Part shown: positions 1 through 6,239 of the stretch, piece after piece
Layout of the letters: every line of letters starts with the position of its first letter
Numbering within the stretch: the first letter of the stretch is position 1
Source: JBCAWW01 sp039024315
GTDB lineage: Bacteria; Bacteroidota; Bacteroidia; J057
Direction: 5' to 3'
Assembly (NCBI GenBank): GCA_039024315.1
Contig: JBCCQN010000297.1
Coordinates: 1-7,525, forward strand
DNA length: 7,525 nt
The notes under the pieces: model-generated
Databases searched by the model: none
What the model was told of the DNA's origin: nothing
What the model saw: the letters and a program-made list of their open reading frames with translations, nothing else
Program-made: the position numbers and the translations under genes

Positions 1-9
1 GCGGAACGT

Positions 10-609
10 TTATGACTGAATCTGTTTTCCATATTTTGCCTGCTTTGTCTTGATTTCCTCTAATATCATGAGCTGTTGGTTCAGAATCTGCATCTGGATC
101 ATCAGGTTTTGGATCATCGCATTGACGATAAGGTCCTGATCTTCAGCATGAGTCAATTCTGCTTGGAGCTCAACATAATTATCGTTGAGCATTTCCATTT
201 GTTCGTACAGAGCTTCATCTAATACAATCCCTTGTGTCTTGAAGGATTCAATACGCGCCTTTTGGGCGGAGATCTGCTCTGAGTAGTAAGTTTCTACCTC
301 TGTCAGTTCGGCAGTGTAGAAGGCCTGAGGGTTAGTGGTTACAGCTGGTTGATCGGGATCAGTTGGCGCAACAACTATTTCCGAAGTAGATGATTGCAAA
401 CTCACCCACCAAAGTAGTGCCCCCGCACTCACGAGCATCGCGATAGCTGCGGCTACTTTCCAGCTTTGAGACCAGAAATTGAGTTTACGGACGGGTGCCT
501 CGTCTTCGTGGAGCTCACGATCAATGCGCTCCCAAAGGCGGTCGTCCGGTTCAAAAACGTCCAACTGGTCTTTTTGACTAAGGATATATTTTTCCAGTTG
601 ATCCTGCAT
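10..609 (-). CDS. Probable anti-sigma factor (single-pass membrane protein)
   Basis: This 199-residue protein is encoded downstream of an ECF sigma factor on the same strand, the usual position of a cognate anti-sigma factor. Residues 1-50 are hydrophilic, acidic and presumably cytoplasmic, with a Trp-containing helix (LWERIDRELHEDE, 25-37) that could contact sigma. Residues 51-71 form one clear membrane helix (start VAAAIAMLVS, then a WW pair). The rest should be extracytoplasmic: a Pro/Thr-rich linker (80-95), then a Gln/Glu/Met-rich, probably coiled-coil region (about 100-190). There is no cysteine, so it is not a zinc-binding (HxxxCxxC) anti-sigma factor. The start is an ATG at 607-609 without a convincing Shine-Dalgarno sequence, and TAA ends at 10. 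The role is inferred from position and topology, because the sequence itself matches no family I can name. It could instead be an unrelated membrane protein of the operon. Confidence 0.72.
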   Translation of the reverse strand: MQDQLEKYILSQKDQLDVFEPDDRLWERIDRELHEDEAPVRKLNFWSQSWKVAAAIAMLVSAGALLWWVSLQSSTSEIVVAPTDPDQPAVTTNPQAFYTAELTEVETYYSEQISAQKARIESFKTQGIVLDEALYEQMEMLNDNYVELQAELTHAEDQDLIVNAMIQNLMIQMQILNQQLMILEEIKTKQAKYGKQIQS

Positions 610-645
610 AAGCTTTGTTTCGCTTCTGTTAAAAGTTGCGTGTGA

Positions 646-743
646 TAGTTAGTAGTAAGTATTTAGTAGCTAGTATTTAGACTATTGTACTCTCTACTTT
701 ATACTCTGTACTTTATACTAAGTACTATTTACTAACTACTTGA
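646..743. repeat. Opposed heptamer repeat array (nnnAGTA x4, TACTnnn x8)
   Basis: The gap between the sigma and anti-sigma genes is almost wholly a 7-bp-period repeat. From 688 to 743 there are eight consecutive TACTnnn heptamers: TACTCTC, TACTTTA, TACTCTG, TACTTTA, TACTAAG, TACTATT, TACTAAC and TACTTGA. From 648 to 675 there are four of the reverse complement: GTTAGTA, GTAAGTA, TTTAGTA and GCTAGTA. The arrays point at each other across 676-687. TAGTTAGTA (646-654) and TACTAACTA (730-738) are perfect inverted repeats. Pairing 646-675 with 709-738 matches 23 of 30 positions by hand count, so a long imperfect hairpin is possible in the transcript. The array ends 7 bp short of the sigma stop codon. 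Its function is unknown. Confidence 0.9.
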
Positions 744-750
744 AAGAACG

Positions 751-1317
751 TCAGGGGTAGGCGTCTCGCGCCATTGTTTCCCCCAATATTTGTCGAAGTT
801 TCCTTTTGGCCCGGCTAAACTGGGACTTAGAGGTTGCTTCGCTGATACCCAAAATATGTCCGATTTCCTTGTGGTCATATCCGTCTATCAAATACAAACT
901 CAATACTACTCGATACCCTTCGGGTAGTTGAGTGATGGCTTTTCGTACTAGCTCGATGTTCCATGCAGGTGCGGGGGTTTCATTGATTTCCTCCGGTACC
1001 TCTAGGCGTTCATCATCGATGCCCACGAACTCAGCCCTGCGCTTTTTGAGGTGGTTAATGGCGGTGTTGATTACGATCCGCTTTAGCCACGCGCCAAATG
1101 TCGCGTCTCCTTTGAAGCTGGTTAGATTGCGAAAAGCACGTACAAATGCTTCTTGTAGCACATCCTCGGCCTCCATGTAGTTGTTCGTAATACGCATCGC
1201 TACATTGAGCATAGCCTTGGAATATCGCTTGTAGAGCTCATATTGAGCCTTTCGATCTCCTTGCTTACATCGTTCGACCAGTAACTCCTGGATCTGTATG
1301 TTTTTGGCGCTCGTCAA
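751..1317 (-). CDS. ECF-type RNA polymerase sigma factor (sigma-70 family)
   Basis: A 188-residue two-domain sigma factor that would direct RNA polymerase to a dedicated promoter set. Sigma region 2 spans about residues 25-93. It contains the core-binding and -10 recognition segments with AEDVLQEAFVRAFRNL (50-65) and the FGAWLKRIVINTAINHLKKR stretch (74-93). A Pro/Glu-rich linker (about 100-118) leads into region 4 (about 122-176), which has the -35 helix-turn-helix around YDHKEIGHILGISEATSKSQ. Length and domain order are normal for ECF factors. The start is a TTG (1315-1317): an in-frame TGA lies only two codons upstream and the first internal Met is residue 36, inside region 2, so no ATG start is possible. 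No clear Shine-Dalgarno sequence is visible. It is followed by the putative anti-sigma gene after a repeat-filled gap and is divergent from a GIN-domain lipoprotein, which may be a target (inference). Confidence 0.95.
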   Translation of the reverse strand: MTSAKNIQIQELLVERCKQGDRKAQYELYKRYSKAMLNVAMRITNNYMEAEDVLQEAFVRAFRNLTSFKGDATFGAWLKRIVINTAINHLKKRRAEFVGIDDERLEVPEEINETPAPAWNIELVRKAITQLPEGYRVVLSLYLIDGYDHKEIGHILGISEATSKSQFSRAKRKLRQILGETMARDAYP

Positions 1318-1359
1318 AAATTTTCAGTCTTCGGTCCAATGACAAACAAATATTTCTAA

Positions 1360-1373
1360 GGTTGCATGCAACC
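1360..1373. promoter_or_regulatory. Perfect 14-bp palindrome in the divergent control region
   Basis: GGTTGCATGCAACC is its own reverse complement and lies in the 143-nt region between the divergently transcribed sigma factor and lipoprotein genes. It is 43 nt upstream of the sigma start, a plausible place for a dimeric repressor or activator site acting on one or both genes. A looser inverted pair, ATTCGG (1375-1380) and CCGAAT (1422-1427), lies beside it. I could not identify a convincing Bacteroidota promoter (TTG and TAnnTTTG boxes) for either gene. Confidence 0.45.
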
Positions 1374-1460
1374 CATTCGGCAAGCTGACTGTCATATAAG
1401 CAGTCTATAACATCAAACCTACCGAATAACCATCAAGAAACCTTAATCTAAGAAGTTGTT

Positions 1461-2249
1461 ATGAAAAATCTATTTAGTCTATTACTTCTTGTTGGGTTGG
1501 TATTTGCGCAAACTGCGTGTGAGTATCCCCAGCAAACTCTCCCTTGTCAAGATGGCGTTGGCGAACGTGTAACTGAAGTACGCGATTTCGAGGCCTTTGA
1601 TAAGGTGATGATTAATCTCCCAGGTGATGTATATCTACATCAATCTCCTGAGTCCCGCGTTGAGATTACGGCTCAGGACAACATTTTAGAGTTCCTTTCT
1701 ACTGAAGTATTAGAAGGGCAACTAAGCATTACAAACAATTCTTGTTTGAATGATTTTAAAACGATCCGTATGGACGTTTATTTGCCAAGCTTGGAAATGC
1801 TTGAGATCCAAGGTTCCGGTGATGTTTATAGCGAAGAAGGTTTTGAAACTCCTTCTGACAACCTTAGCATCAATATCAAAGGTTCTGGTAATGTTGAGCT
1901 TAACGCTAACGCTAAAAACGTGATCGTTGATATCATGGGTTCTGGCGACGTTACTTTGAGAACTCGTGCTGAAGTGATGACTTCTACCATAGAAGGTTCT
2001 GGCGATCTATTGCTTCGCGGTAATGTTGACAAGCACAGCTTGCAAATTGACGGTACTGGTAACTCTCGTGCTTTCGAGCTTATCAGCCGTGAGTCTGCTA
2101 TCACGATCACAGGTGAAGGCGACTGCGAAGTTTCTGCTGAAGAAAAGCTAATCGTAGATATCCGCGGCGCTGGCAACGTATATTACAAAGGAAATCCAGT
2201 ATTGGACGCAACTGTAACAGGTACCGGACAGATCATTTTTGTTGAATAA
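1461..2249 (+). CDS. GIN-domain (DUF2807) lipoprotein
   Basis: A 262-residue exported protein. The N-terminus is a signal peptide (Lys2, then hydrophobic 4-16) ending in QTAC, so Cys20 is the probable lipidation site. The lipobox is loose, as is common in Bacteroidota. The mature part matches the GIN/DUF2807 family, annotated as putative auto-transporter adhesin head domain, which folds as a parallel beta-helix. G-x-G motifs occur at residues 118, 141, 160, 179, 198, 218, 236 and 254, a spacing of 18-23 residues that fits one motif per helix turn. An N-terminal part typical of the family (FEAFDKVMINLPGDVYLHQ, 43-61) precedes them. The molecular role of the family is not established; a surface or periplasmic structural or adhesive role is usually suggested. 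It is transcribed alone, divergent from an ECF sigma operon, and ends at a strong terminator. Confidence 0.9.
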   Translation: MKNLFSLLLLVGLVFAQTACEYPQQTLPCQDGVGERVTEVRDFEAFDKVMINLPGDVYLHQSPESRVEITAQDNILEFLSTEVLEGQLSITNNSCLNDFKTIRMDVYLPSLEMLEIQGSGDVYSEEGFETPSDNLSINIKGSGNVELNANAKNVIVDIMGSGDVTLRTRAEVMTSTIEGSGDLLLRGNVDKHSLQIDGTGNSRAFELISRESAITITGEGDCEVSAEEKLIVDIRGAGNVYYKGNPVLDATVTGTGQIIFVE

Positions 2250-2282
2250 AAGTGATGTGTTTTTTGGCGCTTATTACCGATA

Positions 2283-2313
2283 CCGTTCCGCGATTGCGGA
2301 ACGGTTTTTTTTT
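2283..2313 (+). terminator. Rho-independent terminator
   Basis: A perfect 9-bp GC-rich stem, CCGTTCCGC (2283-2291) with GCGGAACGG (2296-2304), has a GATT loop and is followed by nine T residues (2305-2313). It lies 33 nt after the lipoprotein stop codon and insulates that gene from the two-component operon downstream. There is no A-run on the left flank, so it should act mainly on plus-strand transcripts. Confidence 0.95.
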
Positions 2314-2388
2314 GTATTGATGTGATTTGAAACTAATGCGCCCATTTTGAGTTAAAACTATAGCGGCAAAGCATCAAATTCACTCCCT

Positions 2389-3066
2389 ATGAAAGTTCTA
2401 CTAATCGAAGATGAGCCAGGTGTATCTACCTTTATTCGTAAAGGTTTAGAAGAGGAAGGCCACGAGGTACAAGTTGCTTTTGATGGTCAAACAGGGCTAA
2501 GTCTAGCTCGCCAATTTCCTGCAGATTTGATTATTTTGGATGTGATTCTTCCCCATATGAATGGAAGGGAACTATGCCGTACCCTGAGGGCTGAAGGGCA
2601 TACAGAACCCATTTTGATGCTAACGGCGCTCAATAATACCGATGATGTAGTTAAGGGGCTAGATGCTGGAGCAGACGATTATCTCGCTAAACCCTTTCAA
2701 TTCAAAGAATTACTAGCGCGTTTTAGAGCCTTGGCCAGACGCAATCGTTCCGCAGGCGGGCCCAATAACACACTCAGCCTCGCCGATCTAGAAATGGATC
2801 TCAACGGGAAAAGCGTTCTCCGAGGAGGAGAAGAAATACGCCTCACCGCTCGAGAATTTAATTTACTTGAATATTTGCTACGCAACAAAGGCCGCGTAGT
2901 CAGCAGAGTGGATATCCTCGAAAACGTCTGGGAAATCAATTTTGATCCTGGGACTAATGTGATTGATGTCTATGTCAATTATCTTCGTAAGAAGATCGAC
3001 AAGAGCCATGACCAAAAGTTGATCCACACAGTAGTGGGCATGGGCTATGTCATGAAGGAATCCTAA
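2389..3066 (+). CDS. OmpR/PhoB-family response regulator
   Basis: A 225-residue DNA-binding response regulator. The receiver domain (about 2-115) has all the expected active-site residues: the acidic pair Glu7/Asp8, phospho-acceptor Asp51 in LIILDVILPHMNG, Thr79 (LMLTA), Tyr98 (GADDYLAKPF) and Lys101 followed by Pro. A winged-helix effector domain (about 127-222) carries LTAREFNLLEYLLRNKGRVV and the recognition-helix segment NVIDVYVNYLRKKID, and it ends with the family's HTVVGMGYVM wing. It should be phosphorylated by the histidine kinase whose gene begins one base after its stop codon (TAAGATG). OmpR/PhoB members usually bind direct repeats spaced 10-11 bp. Such repeats lie upstream of the following transporter gene and make it a plausible target (inference). 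No Shine-Dalgarno sequence is obvious before the ATG. Confidence 0.97.
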   Translation: MKVLLIEDEPGVSTFIRKGLEEEGHEVQVAFDGQTGLSLARQFPADLIILDVILPHMNGRELCRTLRAEGHTEPILMLTALNNTDDVVKGLDAGADDYLAKPFQFKELLARFRALARRNRSAGGPNNTLSLADLEMDLNGKSVLRGGEEIRLTAREFNLLEYLLRNKGRVVSRVDILENVWEINFDPGTNVIDVYVNYLRKKIDKSHDQKLIHTVVGMGYVMKES

Positions 3067-3067
3067 G

Positions 3068-4426
3068 ATGAAAATCCGCCAGCGCCTAGCCCTCATTCAT
3101 ACCTTTTCAGCCTTCGCCGTACTGCTGGGACTAAGCTTATTTATTTACTTTTTTTCGACTGATTTTCGCAGCGACGAGTTTTTTAATCGCCTGCGGGAAC
3201 GGGTAGTCATTACCGAACAGCTATACGTGGAAGCCGATCGTCTCGATCCGGATGTATTACGAGACATCAGGGAGAAGTTTCTCCATACATTAGAGGAGGA
3301 AGAAGAGTACGTGATTAAAGTGCCTGAAAATCAGCAGCCACTAATTGATAGTTTAAAGAATATTTATTTGTCCGCCTTCGTCGAACGCGTATTTAAGGAC
3401 CAGATAGCAGAGTTTGAAGACGGAGATCGTCAAGGCGTAGCGCAACTTTTCCACGATCCCAAAGGAGACTATCTCATCATAGTAACGGCTATTGATGTAT
3501 ACGGCATCCGTAAATCCACTAATTTAAGAGGAATCATCTTAGTCGGTCTATTAGCCAGTTTATTACTGCTGTTTCCCATCTCCTTGATTACAGCCAAGCG
3601 AGCACTACAGCCGATCACGCAAAAAATCCGCAAGGCGCAAAAAATCACCGCTGACAATCTACATGTGAGGCTTCGTGTCTTCAATGAAAAGGATGAAATT
3701 GGCCAGCTCGCCAATACCTTTAATCAGATGCTTGATCGGCTGGAGACAGCCTTTGAGATGCAAAAAAACTTTATCAGCAATGCTTCTCATGAGATCCGCA
3801 ATCCCATCACAGCAATCCAAGGCGAATCAGAAGTCATTCTCCAGAAGGAGCGTTCTCCGCAGGAGTATCAAGAATCTCTACAAACCATCAATCAAGAATC
3901 TAACCGATTAGCAGCTTTGGTAACCGCCCTGCTCGACTTAGCCAAAACCGGCTTTGATGATGCGAAGTTGCAGCTAAAGGCAGTGCGATTAGATGAATTA
4001 CTTTTTGATATTGTCGCCGAACTCAGTCAAAGGAAAAATATTTCTCCTGTCCATTTTCTTCTAGAAGATCTCCCAGAAAATTCGGATGAACTCATTATCC
4101 AAGGTAATGCCCAGTTACTTAGGGTTGCCTTTTTGAATCTGCTCGAAAACGCGGCCAAGTTTTCCTATCCCACCCCAGTTGAGCTATCCTTGAGCATCAA
4201 AGATCAAAAACAGGAGGTGATCATTAGAGATCATGGCATTGGTATTCCACAAGAAGATCTCAAGCACATTTTAGAACCGCTTTACCGCGCTCAGAATGCG
4301 AGAGCCTTTAAAGGATTCGGGATTGGTTTGGCCATGACAGACAGGATTTTGAGGCTCCATTGTGGGACTTTGGCTTTTACTTCTAGAGAAAATGAAGGGA
4401 CAACTGTTAGGGTGAGCTTTTGTTAA
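3068..4426 (+). CDS. Membrane sensor histidine kinase
   Basis: A 452-residue transmembrane kinase that should autophosphorylate and then phosphorylate the response regulator encoded just upstream. Two membrane helices (about 11-31 and 155-176) flank a roughly 120-residue extracytoplasmic sensor region. That region is rich in acidic residues (EEEEE at 76-80) and shows no domain I recognise. A HAMP linker follows (about 177-230; the RALQPI start is typical). The dimerisation domain has the H-box ASHEIRNPITAI with phospho-acceptor His241. The ATPase domain has the N-box NLLENAAKF (357-365), G1 box DHGIGIP (388-394) and G2 box GFGIGLAM (416-423), and ends GTTVRVSF. All catalytic motifs look intact. 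One base separates it from the regulator gene, so the two are probably co-transcribed. The signal is unknown. No U-tract terminator follows, so transcription could continue into the transporter gene. Confidence 0.96.
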   Translation: MKIRQRLALIHTFSAFAVLLGLSLFIYFFSTDFRSDEFFNRLRERVVITEQLYVEADRLDPDVLRDIREKFLHTLEEEEEYVIKVPENQQPLIDSLKNIYLSAFVERVFKDQIAEFEDGDRQGVAQLFHDPKGDYLIIVTAIDVYGIRKSTNLRGIILVGLLASLLLLFPISLITAKRALQPITQKIRKAQKITADNLHVRLRVFNEKDEIGQLANTFNQMLDRLETAFEMQKNFISNASHEIRNPITAIQGESEVILQKERSPQEYQESLQTINQESNRLAALVTALLDLAKTGFDDAKLQLKAVRLDELLFDIVAELSQRKNISPVHFLLEDLPENSDELIIQGNAQLLRVAFLNLLENAAKFSYPTPVELSLSIKDQKQEVIIRDHGIGIPQEDLKHILEPLYRAQNARAFKGFGIGLAMTDRILRLHCGTLAFTSRENEGTTVRVSFC

Positions 4427-4441
4427 AGGCATTAGAGGTTC

Positions 4442-4476
4442 TAATCTCATTTTAATCTGAGATTAATATGAGATTA
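4442..4476. promoter_or_regulatory. 35-bp near-perfect palindrome with four TAATCT half-sites
   Basis: This lies between the kinase stop codon and the first SulP gene. TAATCT occurs at 4442 and 4453, and its complement AGATTA at 4460 and 4471. The whole element is symmetric about G4459, with a single mismatched pair (4451/4467). Each direct pair is spaced 11 bp, about one helical turn, as expected for head-to-tail OmpR/PhoB-type dimers. The left half belongs to an 18-bp element (4439-4456) that recurs with two differences before the second SulP gene. No T-run follows, so it is a poor terminator candidate. It is a probable operator or activator site; the binding protein is inferred, not shown. 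Confidence 0.6.
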
Positions 4477-4483
4477 AGCTATC

Positions 4484-4488
4484 GGAGG
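4484..4488 (+). promoter_or_regulatory. GGAGG Shine-Dalgarno-like sequence bearing on the SulP copy 1 start
   Basis: GGAGG sits 7 nt before a TTG (4496) that is in frame with the transporter, and would support a start adding 12 residues (MLLENKLTKSNF). The tandem paralogue argues against this. At the aligned position its sequence lacks GGAGG, and a TAA (6539-6541) blocks any in-frame extension above its ATG. I therefore prefer ATG 4532 for copy 1 but cannot exclude the TTG. Confidence 0.4.
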
Positions 4489-4531
4489 CATCTTATTGTT
4501 ATTGGAAAATAAGCTCACTAAATCAAACTTT

Positions 4532-6175
4532 ATGGCTCCGCACCCTACAAATTTCATCAAAGAGATGAAACACGACATCCCTGCAGGATTAGTGGTTTTT
4601 CTCGTGGCTTTACCCCTTTGTCTCGGTATCGCCCTCGCCTCAGGGGCACCGCTATTTGCTGGTATCATTGCGGGCATAGTCGGTGGCCTAGTAGTATCTC
4701 TCTGTAGTGGTTCGCAATTAGGGGTTAGCGGCCCTGCTGCAGGTTTAGTCGTCATTGTTCTTGCTGCTATCCAGTCTTTAGGCTATGAAGCTTTTTTGCT
4801 GGCGGTATTAATCAGTGGTTTAATCCAACTTGTCCTAGGCTTGTCTAAGGCCGGCTTTATCGCATATTTCTTCCCCTCATCAGTGATTAAGGGTATGCTT
4901 GCCGCAATTGGGATCATCATTTTCCGCAAACAGATTTCATATGCTTTGGGGTATAGTGGAGATTTTGAGCTAAGCTTTAGTTTACTACAAACAGGATGGC
5001 AAAACCTCTTTACCGAAATAGGAGATATCTTTAACTACATTGGAGCCGGTTCCATCATTGTTAGTTTCCTCTCTTTAGGGATTTTGATCCTCTGGGAACG
5101 CCCATTTATGAGAGAACAGAAGCTGGTGCAGTATCTTCCGGGAGCTTTGATGGTAGTATTTACAGGGATCGCGCTCAATGCAATCTTCAGCAATTTTGTC
5201 CCTTCCTTAGCCATTCCCGCCGAACTTTTGGTGAACTTACCGGTAGCAGGAAACTTAGGTGAATTTCTGGGTCAATTTACCCTACCTGACTTCTCGGCTA
5301 TTTCTAATGGTGAAGTTTGGGTAACAGCAGTTCTACTTGCAACCGTTGCGAGTATTTATTCTTTATTGACTAGTGAAGCAACCGACAAGCTTGATCCATA
5401 TAAGCGTATTACACCCGCTAACCGCGAGCTGATAGCCCAGGGTCTCGGAAACTTCATTTCAGGTTTGATTGGAGGGCTACCGCTCACACAGGTAATCGTT
5501 CGAAGCTCTGCTAACATTCAGGCGGGTGGACGTACCAAGATGTCGGCTTTTTATCATGGTATATTCTTGTTGGCTTGCGTAGCCTTGATCCCCAGTCTCT
5601 TGAATTTGATCCCGCTTGCGAGTTTGGCAGCAGTACTTATTTTGGTAGGATATAAACTAGCTCGCCCCGCCTTATTCAAGCAGATGTACCAAAAAGGGGT
5701 CATGCAGTTTGCGCCATTCTTGATTACCTTTTTGGCGATTATTTTTACTGACCTATTAGTGGGTATCGGTATTGGTATCTTATCTGCAATCTTCTTTATC
5801 CTACGTCATAACTTCATCACTCCCTATTTCTATGAGCAGCATGAAGAAGAAGGGGTAGTTACGCTTACTTTAGCTGAAGAAGTGAGCTTTCTCAACAAAG
5901 CGGCGATTCGTAATGCCCTTTCTATGATGCCAGATGAAGGTAAAGTTATTATCGACGGTAGTCGTTCAGTTTATATCGATATGGATGTCATGGAGGAGAT
6001 CAAAGATTTTGTTTTCCAGGCTCAACATAAAGGCATAGAGTTAGAACTAATCGGTTTCAAAGGTCAGGATAAAATGAAAGCGTACCACCCACAAGAAATA
6101 ACTCCTAAAGAAATTTCGGTCGAACATGCACCTTTGCGGAGGAGTCCTTCCGTTACCAAAAAGCTAGCGTCCTAG
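4532..6175 (+). CDS. SulP/SLC26-family anion transporter, copy 1
   Basis: A polytopic inner-membrane anion transporter, 547 residues from ATG 4532 (559 from TTG 4496). The SulP core has the TM1 segment VALPLCLGIALASGAPLFAG, the TM3 motif GVSGPAAGL (around 66-71), DKLDPYKRITPANRELIAQG after TM8, and GGLPLTQVIVRSSANI for TM10. A short C-terminal STAS domain (about 441-510) has the typical IIDGSRSVYIDMDVMEEI loop, followed by a basic tail. Family members move sulfate, bicarbonate or dicarboxylates, often with Na+ or H+. The sequence does not settle the substrate. Residues 276-277 are Tyr-Ser, whereas copy 2 has Glu-Thr and I recall Glu as usual here in bacterial SulP TM8, so the ion-binding site may be altered. 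It lies 105 nt after a two-component system, with a palindromic control element between. The start was chosen by alignment with copy 2. Confidence 0.95.
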   Translation: MAPHPTNFIKEMKHDIPAGLVVFLVALPLCLGIALASGAPLFAGIIAGIVGGLVVSLCSGSQLGVSGPAAGLVVIVLAAIQSLGYEAFLLAVLISGLIQLVLGLSKAGFIAYFFPSSVIKGMLAAIGIIIFRKQISYALGYSGDFELSFSLLQTGWQNLFTEIGDIFNYIGAGSIIVSFLSLGILILWERPFMREQKLVQYLPGALMVVFTGIALNAIFSNFVPSLAIPAELLVNLPVAGNLGEFLGQFTLPDFSAISNGEVWVTAVLLATVASIYSLLTSEATDKLDPYKRITPANRELIAQGLGNFISGLIGGLPLTQVIVRSSANIQAGGRTKMSAFYHGIFLLACVALIPSLLNLIPLASLAAVLILVGYKLARPALFKQMYQKGVMQFAPFLITFLAIIFTDLLVGIGIGILSAIFFILRHNFITPYFYEQHEEEGVVTLTLAEEVSFLNKAAIRNALSMMPDEGKVIIDGSRSVYIDMDVMEEIKDFVFQAQHKGIELELIGFKGQDKMKAYHPQEITPKEISVEHAPLRRSPSVTKKLAS

Positions 6176-6206
6176 ATCGATAAATTATGACTATTTGGTT
6201 TTGGCC

Positions 6207-6239
6207 AAAAGCGCGAGTCCTTCCTGACTCGCGCTTTTT
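6207..6239 (+). terminator. Rho-independent terminator, possibly bidirectional
   Basis: AAAAGCGCGAGTC (6207-6219) pairs perfectly with GACTCGCGCTTTT (6226-6238) around a CTTCCT loop, and a T-run closes the right side (6235-6239). The A-run on the left means it could also work on the minus strand. It starts 31 nt after the copy 1 stop codon, so copy 2 probably has its own promoter. Its left edge overlaps a separate 12-bp palindrome, TTTTGGCCAAAA (6199-6210), which could form a competing structure. Confidence 0.92.

Noticed and set aside
1444..1449. TAATCT upstream of the lipoprotein gene as a further site of the SulP-type element
   Set aside because: It is a single six-base match without a second half-site at 11 bp, so it is expected by chance.
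2314..2388. Promoter for the two-component operon
   Set aside because: I looked for TTG plus TAnnTTTG boxes and for sigma-70-like boxes. Only partial matches (such as CCATTTTG near 2341-2348) were found, too weak to call.
4442..4476. The AT-rich palindrome after the kinase gene as an intrinsic terminator
   Set aside because: It is low in GC, has no T-run after it, and is partly conserved before SulP copy 2, where no gene ends nearby. A regulatory site fits better.
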